Numbered from the stretch's first letter, positions 8,036 to 16,400 are shown. The stretch: 37,392 nt of DNA from an uncultured Alphaproteobacteria bacterium (GCA_937864925.1 CALMFH010000173.1:1-37392); one strand, 5' to 3'. The notes: a model not told the origin generated them from the letters alone. Translations and numbers: made by a program.

Positions 8036-8938
8036 ATGGCCGCGGCGGAGACGATCGCATTCCTCGGCATCGGCATCATGGGGTTCCACATGGCGCGGCG
8101 TCTCGCCGATGCAGGACATCCGGTCGTCGCCTGGAATCGCAGCCGCGACAAGGCCGAGCGTCTCGCGCCCTTCGGTGTGACCGTCGCCGGGACCGCGGCA
8201 GAGGCGGTGCGTGGCGCTTCCACCGTGGTGGTGATGCTGAGTTCCGGGCCGGTCTGCGAAGAGGTGCTTCTCGCCGGCGGCGTCTACGACGGGCTCGCGC
8301 CCGGTGCGCGGGTGATCGTCATGAGCTCGATCCCGGTCGCCACCGCCGAACGGCTCGCGCAGGAAGCGGAGGCGCGCGGCCTCGCCTTCCTCGACGCGCC
8401 GGTCTCCGGCGGCGAGCGCGGTGCGGCGGCGGGGACGCTGACGGTGATGGCCGGCGGGCGGGCCGAGGTCTTCGCTGCGGCGGCGCCGATCTTCGCGGTC
8501 TTCGGCCGCCCCACGCGGATCGGACCGGCCGGCACCGGAGAACTGGCCAAACTGGTCAATCAGATGCTGGTCGGCTCGACCATCGCGGCGGTGGCGGAAG
8601 GCCTGGTGCTCGCCGAGCGTGGCGGCGCCGATCCGGCCAAGGTGCGCGAGGCGCTGATCGGTGGCTTCGCCGACAGTACCATCCTGCGCCAGCACGGCGA
8701 GCGCATGGTGACCAACGACTGGAAGCCCGGTGCCATGTCGACGGTGCAGCTGAAGGACACTTCGACGGCCTTGGCCCAGGCCGCGGCCCTCGGTCTCGAT
8801 CTGCCGCTGATCACCCTGGTCGACGGCCTCTATGGCGACCTCGTCGCCCACGGCGACGGCGCCCTCGATCACGCCGCGCTCGTTCGCGAGATCCGCCGCC
8901 GCAATCACCTGCCGGCCGATCGTGAGATGGAGGGATGA
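8036..8938 (+). CDS. NAD(P)-dependent 3-hydroxyisobutyrate dehydrogenase-family oxidoreductase
   Basis: A 300-residue beta-hydroxyacid dehydrogenase. The Rossmann motif is IAFLGIGIMGFHMARRLADA at the N terminus. The substrate-binding signature appears as FLDAPVSGGERGAAAGTLTV at about residue 120. The catalytic lysine lies in GELAKLVNQMLVGSTIA around residue 170. ATG 8036 follows GAAGGGGAGG at good spacing, which fixes the start. Family members oxidise 3-hydroxyisobutyrate, or reduce tartronate semialdehyde or similar acids; specificity cannot be read here. It diverges from the FAH-family gene. Confidence 0.88.
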   Translation: MAAAETIAFLGIGIMGFHMARRLADAGHPVVAWNRSRDKAERLAPFGVTVAGTAAEAVRGASTVVVMLSSGPVCEEVLLAGGVYDGLAPGARVIVMSSIPVATAERLAQEAEARGLAFLDAPVSGGERGAAAGTLTVMAGGRAEVFAAAAPIFAVFGRPTRIGPAGTGELAKLVNQMLVGSTIAAVAEGLVLAERGGADPAKVREALIGGFADSTILRQHGERMVTNDWKPGAMSTVQLKDTSTALAQAAALGLDLPLITLVDGLYGDLVAHGDGALDHAALVREIRRRNHLPADREMEG

Positions 8939-9012
8939 CGCGGCCGCCGCCCGACGGGCGGGGATCGCGTCGATCATACGTCGCCGTCGCCGGACCGCGG
9001 CGATCGCACCGC

Positions 9013-9243
9013 TCAGGGCGAGGTCGAGGTGCGGCTCTCCAAGGTCCGCATGTGGTCGTCGGCGGCGACGATCCCGAGTTCGAGGCAATAGACGAGAAAT
9101 TCGGCGTCCAGCACCCGCGCTTCCTCGCGGCAGAATCCGATCATCATCCGTAACGCATGCCAACGCTCGATCTGTTCGGTCGTCAACGACCGCTTCGGTT
9201 CGTCGCCGGCCGTCTCCGTCGATGCGTACGTCCGATGCGTCAT
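9013..9243 (-). CDS. Small hypothetical protein
   Basis: A 76-residue protein not recognised. It starts with MTHRTYASTETAGDEPKRSL and holds an amphipathic helical middle (RWHALRMMIGFCREEARVL) with one Cys. It has no signal peptide or membrane segment. ATG 9243 is preceded by GGAG at suitable spacing; a GTG at 9255 is an alternative. Codon usage looks like the neighbours and the composition is not that of an antisense shadow, so it is probably real. It may be controlled from the same intergenic region as the SARP-like regulator that reads away from it. Confidence 0.5.
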   Translation of the reverse strand: MTHRTYASTETAGDEPKRSLTTEQIERWHALRMMIGFCREEARVLDAEFLVYCLELGIVAADDHMRTLESRTSTSP

Positions 9244-9621
9244 GACCGCCTCCACTCCGGATCGACGACGAGTGTAGGCGATACCGCGTCACGAATTCGC
9301 CCCTCGGTGCCGCTGCCACGGCTCGCGCCGTGGCGATCGGGGGCGAAGCGAGCCGCAGCGTGTATCCAGATACCGCGCAGCCTCCGAGGGAAGCCATCAA
9401 GCCTTTGTTCGGTTTGCGAAATCGACGATGTCGCCGGCCTTCGACGTCGTCGGAGCGTCACAGAAAGGCGTCACAGAAAGGCGTCACAGAAACGATCTTT
9501 CGCGGAACGTGTGTAATTGCTCAAATCGCCCCTTTCGATAGGCTGTGACGGGTCCTATACTATCGGAGCGCGTCACGGCCGTGACGCCACACGCGACGAG
9601 AGCAGAACCGAGGAGGCACCG
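9244..9621. promoter_or_regulatory. Regulatory region upstream of the RiPP cluster: tandem GTCAC motifs, palindrome and promoter
   Basis: A 378-nt gap between two divergent genes. Three consecutive 13-nt units GCGTCACAGAAAG lie at 9455-9467, 9468-9480 and 9481-9493 (last base differs). An inverted copy (CTGTGACG, 9543-9550) and the perfect 18-nt palindrome GCGTCACGGCCGTGACGC (9570-9587) follow. A -10-like TATACT (9556-9561) sits between them with only a poor -35, as expected for an activator-dependent promoter. The strong AGGAGG at 9611 serves the GTG at 9622. A further hairpin (8-nt arms GCCACGGC at 9315-9322 and GCCGTGGC at 9327-9334) lies on the left side. Binding by the SARP-like protein is inferred. 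Confidence 0.6.
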
Positions 9622-11577
9622 GTGCCCCTGCGCCTGTCCCTGACGGGGCGACCAGGTCTGACCGACGAGAACGGGCGGAGCATCCGGCTTCCTCGCAAGG
9701 CCTTCGTATTGGCCGCGTATCTGTTGATCGACTCCCCCAAGGGGCCTCTGCCGCGCGAGCGGGCCGCCCGTCTGCTGTGGGAGGACGCGGATCCGTCGCG
9801 ACGGGCCGGGAACCTGCGCCAGTTGCTGGCCCGGCTGAAGGAGACCCAGGCGGCGCACGGCATCTCTCTCTTCGTCATCGGACCCGACCATGTCGCGATC
9901 GACACGGACGCGATCGTCGCCGACGTGACGGTGCTGCTCGGTGTACGCGCCGAGGCGGCCGGCCGGCGGCTGGTCGAGATCGGCAAGGCCTACGGCGGCG
10001 ACCTGCTGCTCGGACTGGACGAAGGCGGTGAGGACTTCACCCGGTGGCTCTGGACCCAGCGGGCGATGCTGCGTCAGCAGTTCATCGCCGCGGTCGCGGC
10101 CGACATCGAGGCCGCCGTCGGCGTGCTCGATCCGGAGGAGGTCGTCTTCGTCGCACGTCGGCTGCTCGACGCCGATCAGTATCAGGAGGCGGCCTATCGG
10201 GTGTTGATGCGGACCCACGCGGCGCGCGGTGAATTCGACGCCGCCTTCCGCGTCCATCGCCGCCTGACCGATCTGTTGCGCGAGACCGGAGGGCGGCCGG
10301 GCAGCGCCACCGTGTCGCTCCTCGCCGACATCTCGGCACGGGCTCGGCCGCGGTCACGTTCCGACGTCGGGGCGGTGACGGAAGCGGAGCCGGAGGCGGA
10401 GCAGGCGCCGCAGATGCCGGCCGTCGACCGATCGATGCGGTTGCCCCGTCTGGCACTGAATTTCCCCGGTCTCGCCTCCCTCACCGGTGAAGAACGCGAA
10501 TGGGCCGAAGCCTTCTTCGACGATACCGCGATCCAACTGTGGCGAACGCGCGCCTTCGCGGTGACCCGACCGATCGACCTCCGGCCGCGGCCGATCGACC
10601 TGATCGATCGCAGCCGTCGCGAGCCCTGTGATTACGTCGTCGACTTCCGTGTCATGCCGCGCGACGGCGAACGGCTGTTGACCGCCAGCGTGATCTGCTC
10701 GTCGAGCGGCGAGATCCTGTGGATTCATCGGTATGCCTTCGGCGAACCCCTGGGCAGCGCGGTTCGCGAACTGTTGGTCAACTGCGTCCATCAGGTCGAG
10801 CAGAACGAACTGCGCGCCCTCGCCGACGGTCCGGAAAGTACGACGGCCTATCGCCTCACCATCCAGGGAAACCGGCTGCTGCGGACCATCGATCTGCCCT
10901 CGATCCGCCGTGCCCGCCAGGTTTTTCGGGCCGCCCTCGCGGTCGCTCCGCAACACGCTCCGACCCTGGCCGCGGTTTCCAAGGCCTATCGCCTGGAGTG
11001 GCTGTTGCTCGCCCGAGCCGACCACAGGGAGCTCGATCTCGCCATCGACTTCGCCCGTCAATCGATCGCCGCCGGTCCGGACGGTGTTCACGGCCTGCAT
11101 CAGTTCGGGATCTGCAACATCTACAAGAAGGATTACGAGCGGGGGATCTCGGCGCTCGAACGGGCGGAGAAACACTTCCCCTTCCAGGTCGACGTGATCG
11201 CCGAACATGCGGACGGGCTCGTCTGCTACGGCGATCTGCGGAGTGGTCTGGAGAAGCTCGCACCCATTCTCGACGACGAAGTCCTGGTGAACGACCCGGT
11301 CCTGTGGAACGCGGCCTGCGGCAACTATCTGGCGGGAAATTACCGCGAAACTCTCGACCTCATCGCACGGATGTCGACCGACGAACCGGTCCATCATCTG
11401 AAGGCGGCGTGTCTCGCCATGGTCGGGGATGTCGACGAAGCGCGCCGGCAGGTGGCCAAGTTGCGGGAGGTCCTGCCGGACTTCTCCATCGCGAAACGAT
11501 TGGCGATGGCCCCGTTACGGCGCCGCGAAGATCTCGAACACTACGAGTTCGGCCTGAAATTGGCCGGCTTCGACTGA
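9622..11577 (+). CDS. SARP-like transcriptional regulator (winged helix + BTAD + TolB-like + TPR)
   Basis: A 651-residue regulator. Residues about 10-80 form a winged helix of the AfsR/DnrI type (IRLPRKAFVLAAYLLIDS, then PLPRERAARLLWEDADPSRR). The BTAD follows at about 90-245 (ARRLLDADQYQEAAYRVLMR and FDAAFRVHRRLTDLLRETG). Residues about 275-400 resemble the TolB N-terminal-like domain of adenylate cyclase/CadC-type regulators (CDYVVDFRV then SSGEILWIHRYAFGE). The rest is TPR-like helical repeats. There is no NB-ARC ATPase and no membrane segment. The GTG start has a perfect AGGAGG. It lies 31 nt upstream of the repeat peptide gene on the same strand, so it is probably the cluster-specific activator, transcribed with its targets. 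SARPs are best known from Streptomyces antibiotic clusters. Confidence 0.85.
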   Translation: MPLRLSLTGRPGLTDENGRSIRLPRKAFVLAAYLLIDSPKGPLPRERAARLLWEDADPSRRAGNLRQLLARLKETQAAHGISLFVIGPDHVAIDTDAIVADVTVLLGVRAEAAGRRLVEIGKAYGGDLLLGLDEGGEDFTRWLWTQRAMLRQQFIAAVAADIEAAVGVLDPEEVVFVARRLLDADQYQEAAYRVLMRTHAARGEFDAAFRVHRRLTDLLRETGGRPGSATVSLLADISARARPRSRSDVGAVTEAEPEAEQAPQMPAVDRSMRLPRLALNFPGLASLTGEEREWAEAFFDDTAIQLWRTRAFAVTRPIDLRPRPIDLIDRSRREPCDYVVDFRVMPRDGERLLTASVICSSSGEILWIHRYAFGEPLGSAVRELLVNCVHQVEQNELRALADGPESTTAYRLTIQGNRLLRTIDLPSIRRARQVFRAALAVAPQHAPTLAAVSKAYRLEWLLLARADHRELDLAIDFARQSIAAGPDGVHGLHQFGICNIYKKDYERGISALERAEKHFPFQVDVIAEHADGLVCYGDLRSGLEKLAPILDDEVLVNDPVLWNAACGNYLAGNYRETLDLIARMSTDEPVHHLKAACLAMVGDVDEARRQVAKLREVLPDFSIAKRLAMAPLRRREDLEHYEFGLKLAGFD

Positions 11578-11608
11578 TGGCGGTCGGAGAACTGAGGGAG
11601 AAGCCCAT

Positions 11609-12112
11609 ATGGCGAAGATGATCTTGTTGAAAGTGACCGGCGACGATCGGGTCTTCATGGTGAATCTCGATTCGCTCACCGTCGAAGCGGTGGAGGGGGT
11701 CGAGCTCGACGTCGCCGGGACCAGCGCCTCGGACATCGACCTCGCGATGACCGCCGACACCCGCTCGGACGCCGCCTCGCACATCTTCTACGGGGTCGAC
11801 CGGGCGGTCGCCGCCGACACCCGCTCGGACGCCGCCTCGCACATCTTCTACGGGGTCGATCGGGCGGTCGCCGCCGACACCCGCTCGGACGCCGCCTCGC
11901 ACATCTTCTACGGGGTCGATCGGGCGGTCGCCGCCGACACCCGCTCGGACGCCGCCTCCCACATCTTCTACGGAGTCGACCGGGCGGTCGCCGCCGACAC
12001 TCGCTCGGACGCCGCCTCGCACATCTTCTACGGCAATGATCGAGCGGTCGCCGCCGACACCCGTTCGGATGTCGCACCGCACGCGCTCTTCGGCACCGAA
12101 GGACGCGCATGA
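11609..12112 (+). CDS. Candidate RiPP precursor peptide with six tandem 20-residue repeats
   Basis: A 167-residue peptide not recognised as any described family. A leader-like part spans about residues 1-48 (MAKMILLKVTGDDRVFMVNL, then an acidic stretch). Residues 49-167 are six head-to-tail copies of ADTRSDAASHIFYGVDRAVA: four identical, the fifth with V to N, the sixth degenerate (ADTRSDVAPHALFGTEGRA). There is no cysteine, so any azoline would have to come from Ser/Thr, or the change is to the backbone. The ATG follows GAGGGAG, and the stop overlaps the ATG of the YcaO gene (ATGA), which ties the peptide to that enzyme. Multi-core precursors are known for YcaO-TfuA thioamide RiPPs such as thiovarsolins. 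No protease or exporter is encoded nearby. The role as precursor is inferred from context. Confidence 0.8.
   Translation: MAKMILLKVTGDDRVFMVNLDSLTVEAVEGVELDVAGTSASDIDLAMTADTRSDAASHIFYGVDRAVAADTRSDAASHIFYGVDRAVAADTRSDAASHIFYGVDRAVAADTRSDAASHIFYGVDRAVAADTRSDAASHIFYGNDRAVAADTRSDVAPHALFGTEGRA
11753..12109 (+). repeat. Tandem 60-nt repeats inside the precursor gene
   Basis: Six units of exactly 60 nt in register with the reading frame. Units in 11821-11880 and 11881-11940 are identical, the one before differs at one base, the next at three. Most differences are silent. The last unit diverges strongly. Such homogeneity points to recent amplification or gene conversion, and copy number may vary between strains. 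Confidence 0.95.
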
Positions 12113-13362
12113 TCCCGGCCGCACGTCTCGCATCCCTGTTGGCGTCCAACGTCGCCGAGATGGAGGCGCGCGGCTTCGGATCTCTCTACTTCGACCGCAT
12201 GCGACCGCCCGATGACACGGTGCGGGCCATGCGGCCGAAGTTCGGGGAATTCGGCATCACCCGGCTCTCGTGCCTCACCGGCCTCGATGCCATCGGCATC
12301 CCGGTCTGGGCTGCCACGCGGCCCAACGCCCGTACCCTGGCAGTGTCGCAGGGCAAGGGCCTCGACGACGGTGCAGCGCGGGCGTCGGCCGTCATGGAGG
12401 CGATCGAAGTCGCGACCGCGGAACGCCCGGATCGCGCCGGCATGCTCGCCACGACGGCACAACTGCGCGCCGCCGGACGCCGCCATCAACGCCTCGACAT
12501 GCTGTTGCGTCGAGGCGTGCCGCCGCCGGCCGACGACGAGCTCTTCCCCTGGATCGAAGGCCTCGATCTGGTGTCCGGCGATAGCGTCTTCGTGCCGCTC
12601 GAGGCCGCCGTGCTCTCCGACGGTCGTGTGGCGACGCGCTGGTGGCAGTCGACCGACGGTCTCGCCTCCGGCAACGTCTTCTGGGAGGCGACGCTGCACG
12701 GGCTCAGCGAGCGCATCGAGCGCGACGCCATGACGTTGTGGACGCTGCGTGACGACACCGCGGTGGATGCCGCCTGCGTCGACGTCGCCGCTTTCGGCGA
12801 TCCCGAACTCACCCGACTCGATCGGGTGATCACCGGTGCCGGCTTTCTCCTGCGCCTCTTCGACGTCACCTCCGATCTCGGTATTCCGGTGATCTTCGCG
12901 GTGGTGTCGCCGGTACCGAACGGCCACGAGGACAAGTGGAAACACTTCGACCTGACGGCGGGGTCGGGCTGCCATCCCGAGCCGGCGCGCGCCGCCATCC
13001 GGGCCGTCACCGAGGCCGCCCAATCGCGCCTGACCACCATCGCCGCCGCTCGCGACGACTTCGAGCCGGCGCGGTATTCCGCCAGATTGAAGAGCGATCT
13101 CCTCGCCTATGTCCGGGCCCGGCCGCGTCCGACGGTTCGAACCCGCGCCGCGCCCCTCGGGCCGCGTATCGGCTGGATCGACGCCATGGTCGCGCGCTTG
13201 GCGCGCGGCGGTGTGCGCGAGGTCATCGTCGTGCCGCTGGAGACCGGAGAGAACGACTTCGCCGTCGCCAAGGTCTTCGCCCCCGACCTCGAGAATCCAC
13301 CCGGTGATCGCGCTCGCACCTTCGGTCCTCGCGCCGTCCGCGCCATGATGGGGCTCGCATGA
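12109..13362 (+). CDS. YcaO-domain cyclodehydratase/thioamide synthetase-like enzyme
   Basis: A 417-residue YcaO protein, an ATP-dependent enzyme that activates a peptide backbone amide by phosphorylation. The ATP/Mg motifs are visible: SAVMEAIE (S93, E97, E100), TDGLASGNVFWEA with E193, ERIERDA (E201, E204), and GSGCHPEP...TEAAQSR (285-307). The C terminus lacks the PxPxP end of azoline-forming YcaO enzymes. No partner E1-like/ocin-ThiF protein is encoded; instead TfuA follows at once. In known systems YcaO with TfuA installs thioamides (thioglycine of methanogen McrA, thiovarsolins). The gene overlaps the precursor stop by ATGA and its own stop overlaps the TfuA start. Modification of the 20-residue repeats is inferred. 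Confidence 0.93.
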   Translation: MIPAARLASLLASNVAEMEARGFGSLYFDRMRPPDDTVRAMRPKFGEFGITRLSCLTGLDAIGIPVWAATRPNARTLAVSQGKGLDDGAARASAVMEAIEVATAERPDRAGMLATTAQLRAAGRRHQRLDMLLRRGVPPPADDELFPWIEGLDLVSGDSVFVPLEAAVLSDGRVATRWWQSTDGLASGNVFWEATLHGLSERIERDAMTLWTLRDDTAVDAACVDVAAFGDPELTRLDRVITGAGFLLRLFDVTSDLGIPVIFAVVSPVPNGHEDKWKHFDLTAGSGCHPEPARAAIRAVTEAAQSRLTTIAAARDDFEPARYSARLKSDLLAYVRARPRPTVRTRAAPLGPRIGWIDAMVARLARGGVREVIVVPLETGENDFAVAKVFAPDLENPPGDRARTFGPRAVRAMMGLA

Positions 13363-14105
13363 AGGTTCTGTTCGTCGGCCCCACCCTCTCCGGCCTCGTC
13401 GTCGACGGACGGCTCGCCGCCTATCCCGAGATCGTCTGCCGCGGTCCGGCGGCTCAAGGCGACATCGCCCGCGCCGTGTTCGAGGGAGCGACCGTCGTCG
13501 GCCTCGTCGACGGCCGCTACGAGGACGTCGCCGCGCCCTGGCACAAGGAGATCCTGTGGGCGCTGGCCAACGGTGTCACCGTGCTCGGCGCCGGCAGTCT
13601 CGGGGCGCTCCGCGCCGCCGAATGCACCGCCTACGGCATGATCGGCCTCGGCGAGATCTACGAACGCTACATGCGCGGCGAGCTCTACGACGATGCCGAC
13701 GTCGCTCAGTTGCACGGGCCGGCGGAGGTCGATCATCTGCCGCTCACCGAAGCGCTGGTCAACGTCGAGGCGACGCTGCGGCGGATGCGCGCCGAGGGCG
13801 TGATCGACGACGCCCTGGTCGCCGCCGCCATGGCCGCCGCCCGCGCGATCTTCTTCAAGGATCTGAGCTTCGAAACGGTCGCGGAACGGCTCGGGCTCGA
13901 CGACGCGCAGCGACGCGACTTCACCGCCGCGGCCCGCGCCCATCGTGTCGACCAGAAACGGACGGATGCGATGGTCCTGGTCGCCCGTATGGCCGAGCTG
14001 CCCGACGCCCGGAGCGTGCCACCGCCGTGGCGCATGGCCGAACCGATACGGTGGCTCGCGTTCCTGCGCGACCTGATCGCCGAGCGCGCTGCCGCCGAGG
14101 CCTGA
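13359..14105 (+). CDS. tfuA: TfuA-like protein, YcaO partner
   Basis: A 248-residue TfuA-domain protein. The hallmark motifs are all present: LFVGPTLSG at the N terminus, GDIARAV (34-40), DGRYEDVAAPWHKEIL (51-66), GAGSLGALRAAE (77-88) and YGMIGLGEIYERY (92-104). TfuA was named from the trifolitoxin locus of Rhizobium and is the usual partner of YcaO enzymes in peptide thioamidation, where it is thought to help deliver sulfur or to assist the YcaO. The start is the ATGA overlap with the YcaO stop codon. The protein ends the cluster: the next gene begins 153 nt later and has no evident link. Confidence 0.93.
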   Translation: MKVLFVGPTLSGLVVDGRLAAYPEIVCRGPAAQGDIARAVFEGATVVGLVDGRYEDVAAPWHKEILWALANGVTVLGAGSLGALRAAECTAYGMIGLGEIYERYMRGELYDDADVAQLHGPAEVDHLPLTEALVNVEATLRRMRAEGVIDDALVAAAMAAARAIFFKDLSFETVAERLGLDDAQRRDFTAAARAHRVDQKRTDAMVLVARMAELPDARSVPPPWRMAEPIRWLAFLRDLIAERAAAEA

Positions 14106-14258
14106 TACTCTCGCATGACGTTCCGACGGGGCCGAGCTTCGTGCACCCGCCACGAATGCGGCGGGCGCGTGGTGGTTCGCCGTTTCATCGGTCCGTCACG
14201 AAACCGGTCTCGAATGGCCCGATCGCCGTTCTCGGCACGATCAGGGTAGTCTGCGAAC

Positions 14259-16217
14259 ATGACCGAACCGACCCATACCGCTTACGTCGAAGGCGCCGGC
14301 GACGACGCGCCGACCAACACATCCGGGAACACGCCTTTTGCCGTGGTGGCCGAACGCGCCCTGTCGCGACGCCTCTTCCTCGGCGGTTCCGCGGCGCTCG
14401 CCGCCTCCACCGCACTGGTCGGCTCGGTCGGCTCGATGGTCTTCGCCAAGAACGCCCAGGCCGCTTCGATCGGTACGCTGACCTTCGAGGCCCTGCCGCA
14501 CGGCTACGACGGCACCCACCACGTCGCCGAGGGCTACGATGCCGAGGTGCTGATCCGTTGGGGCGACGCGGTGGTGACGGGTGCGCCGGGCTTCGATCCG
14601 CGGAACCAGTCGGCCACGGCGCAGGCGCAGCAGTTCGGCTACAACAACGACTTCGTCGGCTGGACGCCGCTGCCCTACGGTTCGGCGAACCCGGCGCGCG
14701 GGCTGCTCTGCGTCAACCACGAGTACGTCGACCGCGAACTGATGTTCCCGAACGCCGCCGACCGCGACCCGAAGACCCAATCGAAGGCGATGGTGGACGT
14801 CGAGATGGCGGCGCACGGCCACTCGGTGATCGAGATCGCCCGCGACGCCACGGGCAGGTGGTCGGTCGTCACCGGCAGCCCCTACGCGCGGCGGATCCAC
14901 GTCGGCACCGAGATTCGGATCTCCGGCCCGGCCGCCGGCCACGACCGGCTGAAGACCTCGGCAGACCCGACCGGCCGAACGGTGTTCGGCACCCTCAACA
15001 ACTGCGCCGGATCGATCACCCCCTGGGGCACGGTGCTGATGGCGGAGGAGAACTTCAACACCTACTTCGCCGGTGACATCACCAAGACCAAGGAGGCCCG
15101 CGGTCACAAGCGCCTCGGTATCGCCGGCGACGTCGGCTACGGCTGGTCTCGCTTCCACGACCGTTTCGACGTCGAGAAGGAGCCGAACGAACCGAACCGC
15201 TTCGGCTGGATGGTCGAGTTCGACCCCTACGATCCGATCTCGGTGCCGGTGAAGCGCACGGCGCTGGGCCGCTTCAAGCACGAGGGCGCCCATGCACTCG
15301 TCGACAAGTCGGGCCACGTCGTCTGCTATTCCGGCGACGACCAACAGTTCGACTACGTCTACAAATTCGTCTCGAGCCGCAAGTACGATCCCAAGGATCG
15401 CAAGGCGAACTTGGGCATCCTCGACGAGGGCACGCTCCACGTCGCCCGCTTCAACGACGACAGGACGCTCGACTGGCTGCCGCTCGTCTTCGGCGAGGGG
15501 CCGCTGACCCCGGCCAACGACTTCCATTCCCAGGCCGACGTGGCGATCGAGACCCGCCGCGCCGCCGACCTGCTCGGCGCCACGCCGATGGACCGGCCCG
15601 AGGACATCGAGCCGAACCTCGTCACCGGTGTCGTCTATGCGGTGATGACCAACAACACCAAGCGCAAGAAGGACCAGACGACCGCGGTCAATCCGCGCGC
15701 CGGGAACGAGCACGGCCACATCGTCGAGATGATCCCGCCGGGCGGCCGCGGCGCCGACAAGGACCATACCGCGACGCAGTTCACCTGGGATCTGTTCCTG
15801 CTCGGCGGCGATCCGTCCAAGCCGGAACAGGGCGCCAAGTATCACCCGGCGGTCGGCGCCGGCGACTGGCTCTCCTGCCCGGACAACGTCGCGGTCGACG
15901 GCAAGGGCCGGCTGTGGATCGCCACCGATGGCGCGCCCAAGGCCGGCATCGCCGACGGCGTCTGGGCGACCGACACCGAGGGCGACGGTCGGGCGTTGGT
16001 CAAGTTGTTCTTCTCGACGCCGCGCGGCGCCGAACTGTGCGGTCCGTCGTTCAACTCGGACGACAGCGCCTATTTCGCGGCGATCCAGCATCCGGGCGAC
16101 GAGAAGGGCTCGAGCTTCGACAAGCCGTCGACCCGATGGCCCGACTTCCAACCCGACATGCCACCGCGTCCCTCGGTGATGGTGATCACCAAGCAGGGCG
16201 GCGGGGCGATCGGCTGA
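14259..16217 (+). CDS. phoX: PhoX-family alkaline phosphatase, Tat-exported
   Basis: A 652-residue DUF839/PhoX protein. A twin-arginine signal is visible at about residues 34-70 (LSRRLFLGGSAALAAS, then a hydrophobic run ending at AKNAQAAS). The mature part shows the family motifs GFDPRNQSATAQAQQFGYNN, LLCVNHEYVDREL, WGTVLMAEENFNTYF and DNVAVDGKGRLWIATDG. PhoX enzymes are periplasmic, calcium/iron-dependent phosphatases that release phosphate from organic esters. The ATG is at 14259, 153 nt after tfuA; the gap shows a weak hairpin (14143-14168) but no clear promoter or Pho box. I see no functional tie to the RiPP genes, though co-location could matter. Confidence 0.9.
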   Translation: MTEPTHTAYVEGAGDDAPTNTSGNTPFAVVAERALSRRLFLGGSAALAASTALVGSVGSMVFAKNAQAASIGTLTFEALPHGYDGTHHVAEGYDAEVLIRWGDAVVTGAPGFDPRNQSATAQAQQFGYNNDFVGWTPLPYGSANPARGLLCVNHEYVDRELMFPNAADRDPKTQSKAMVDVEMAAHGHSVIEIARDATGRWSVVTGSPYARRIHVGTEIRISGPAAGHDRLKTSADPTGRTVFGTLNNCAGSITPWGTVLMAEENFNTYFAGDITKTKEARGHKRLGIAGDVGYGWSRFHDRFDVEKEPNEPNRFGWMVEFDPYDPISVPVKRTALGRFKHEGAHALVDKSGHVVCYSGDDQQFDYVYKFVSSRKYDPKDRKANLGILDEGTLHVARFNDDRTLDWLPLVFGEGPLTPANDFHSQADVAIETRRAADLLGATPMDRPEDIEPNLVTGVVYAVMTNNTKRKKDQTTAVNPRAGNEHGHIVEMIPPGGRGADKDHTATQFTWDLFLLGGDPSKPEQGAKYHPAVGAGDWLSCPDNVAVDGKGRLWIATDGAPKAGIADGVWATDTEGDGRALVKLFFSTPRGAELCGPSFNSDDSAYFAAIQHPGDEKGSSFDKPSTRWPDFQPDMPPRPSVMVITKQGGGAIG

Positions 16218-16303
16218 GCGGAGATTCCGTGGCAGCGGAAGGCGGTCCCGACGCCGGCCTCCGAGGTGCCGGCGGGAGCGAGCGGCTGGCCACGCCGGGG
16301 GCG

Positions 16304-16400
16304 TGGCGGAAGAGAGTGGGAGTCGAACCCACCAGAGACCGTCGCGCGGCCTCTCCCGGATTTGAAGTCCGGACGCCCCACCGGGGAACGCTTCTCTTCC
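16304..16400 (-). tRNA. selC: tRNA-Sec (anticodon UCA)
   Basis: A 97-nt selenocysteine tRNA with encoded CCA. Its acceptor arm GGAAGAGA pairs with TCTCTTCC (8 bp, longer than usual). The anticodon loop CTTCAAA carries TCA at 16365-16363, flanked by the stem GTCCGGA/TCCGG as in E. coli selC. A long variable arm (GAGAGGCCG...CGGTCTC) and the T-arm GGTTCGACTCCC follow. It lies downstream of selB on the same strand, after the structured repeat. The hairpin CCACGCC-GGCGTGG (16288-16306 region) directly after the 3' end could stop transcription. Confidence 0.97.

Noticed and set aside
11753-12109. CRISPR-like array
   Set aside because: The units are contiguous, in frame and without variable spacers, and no cas genes are present.
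11360-12133. Glycine/valine-rich repeat protein on the minus strand
   Set aside because: Its repeats are only the antisense reading of the 60-nt precursor units; it has no ribosome site and no context.
14115-14127. Third copy of the structured repeat after tfuA
   Set aside because: Only ATGACGTTCCGAC matches copy A; neither the paired arm nor the 41-nt core follows.
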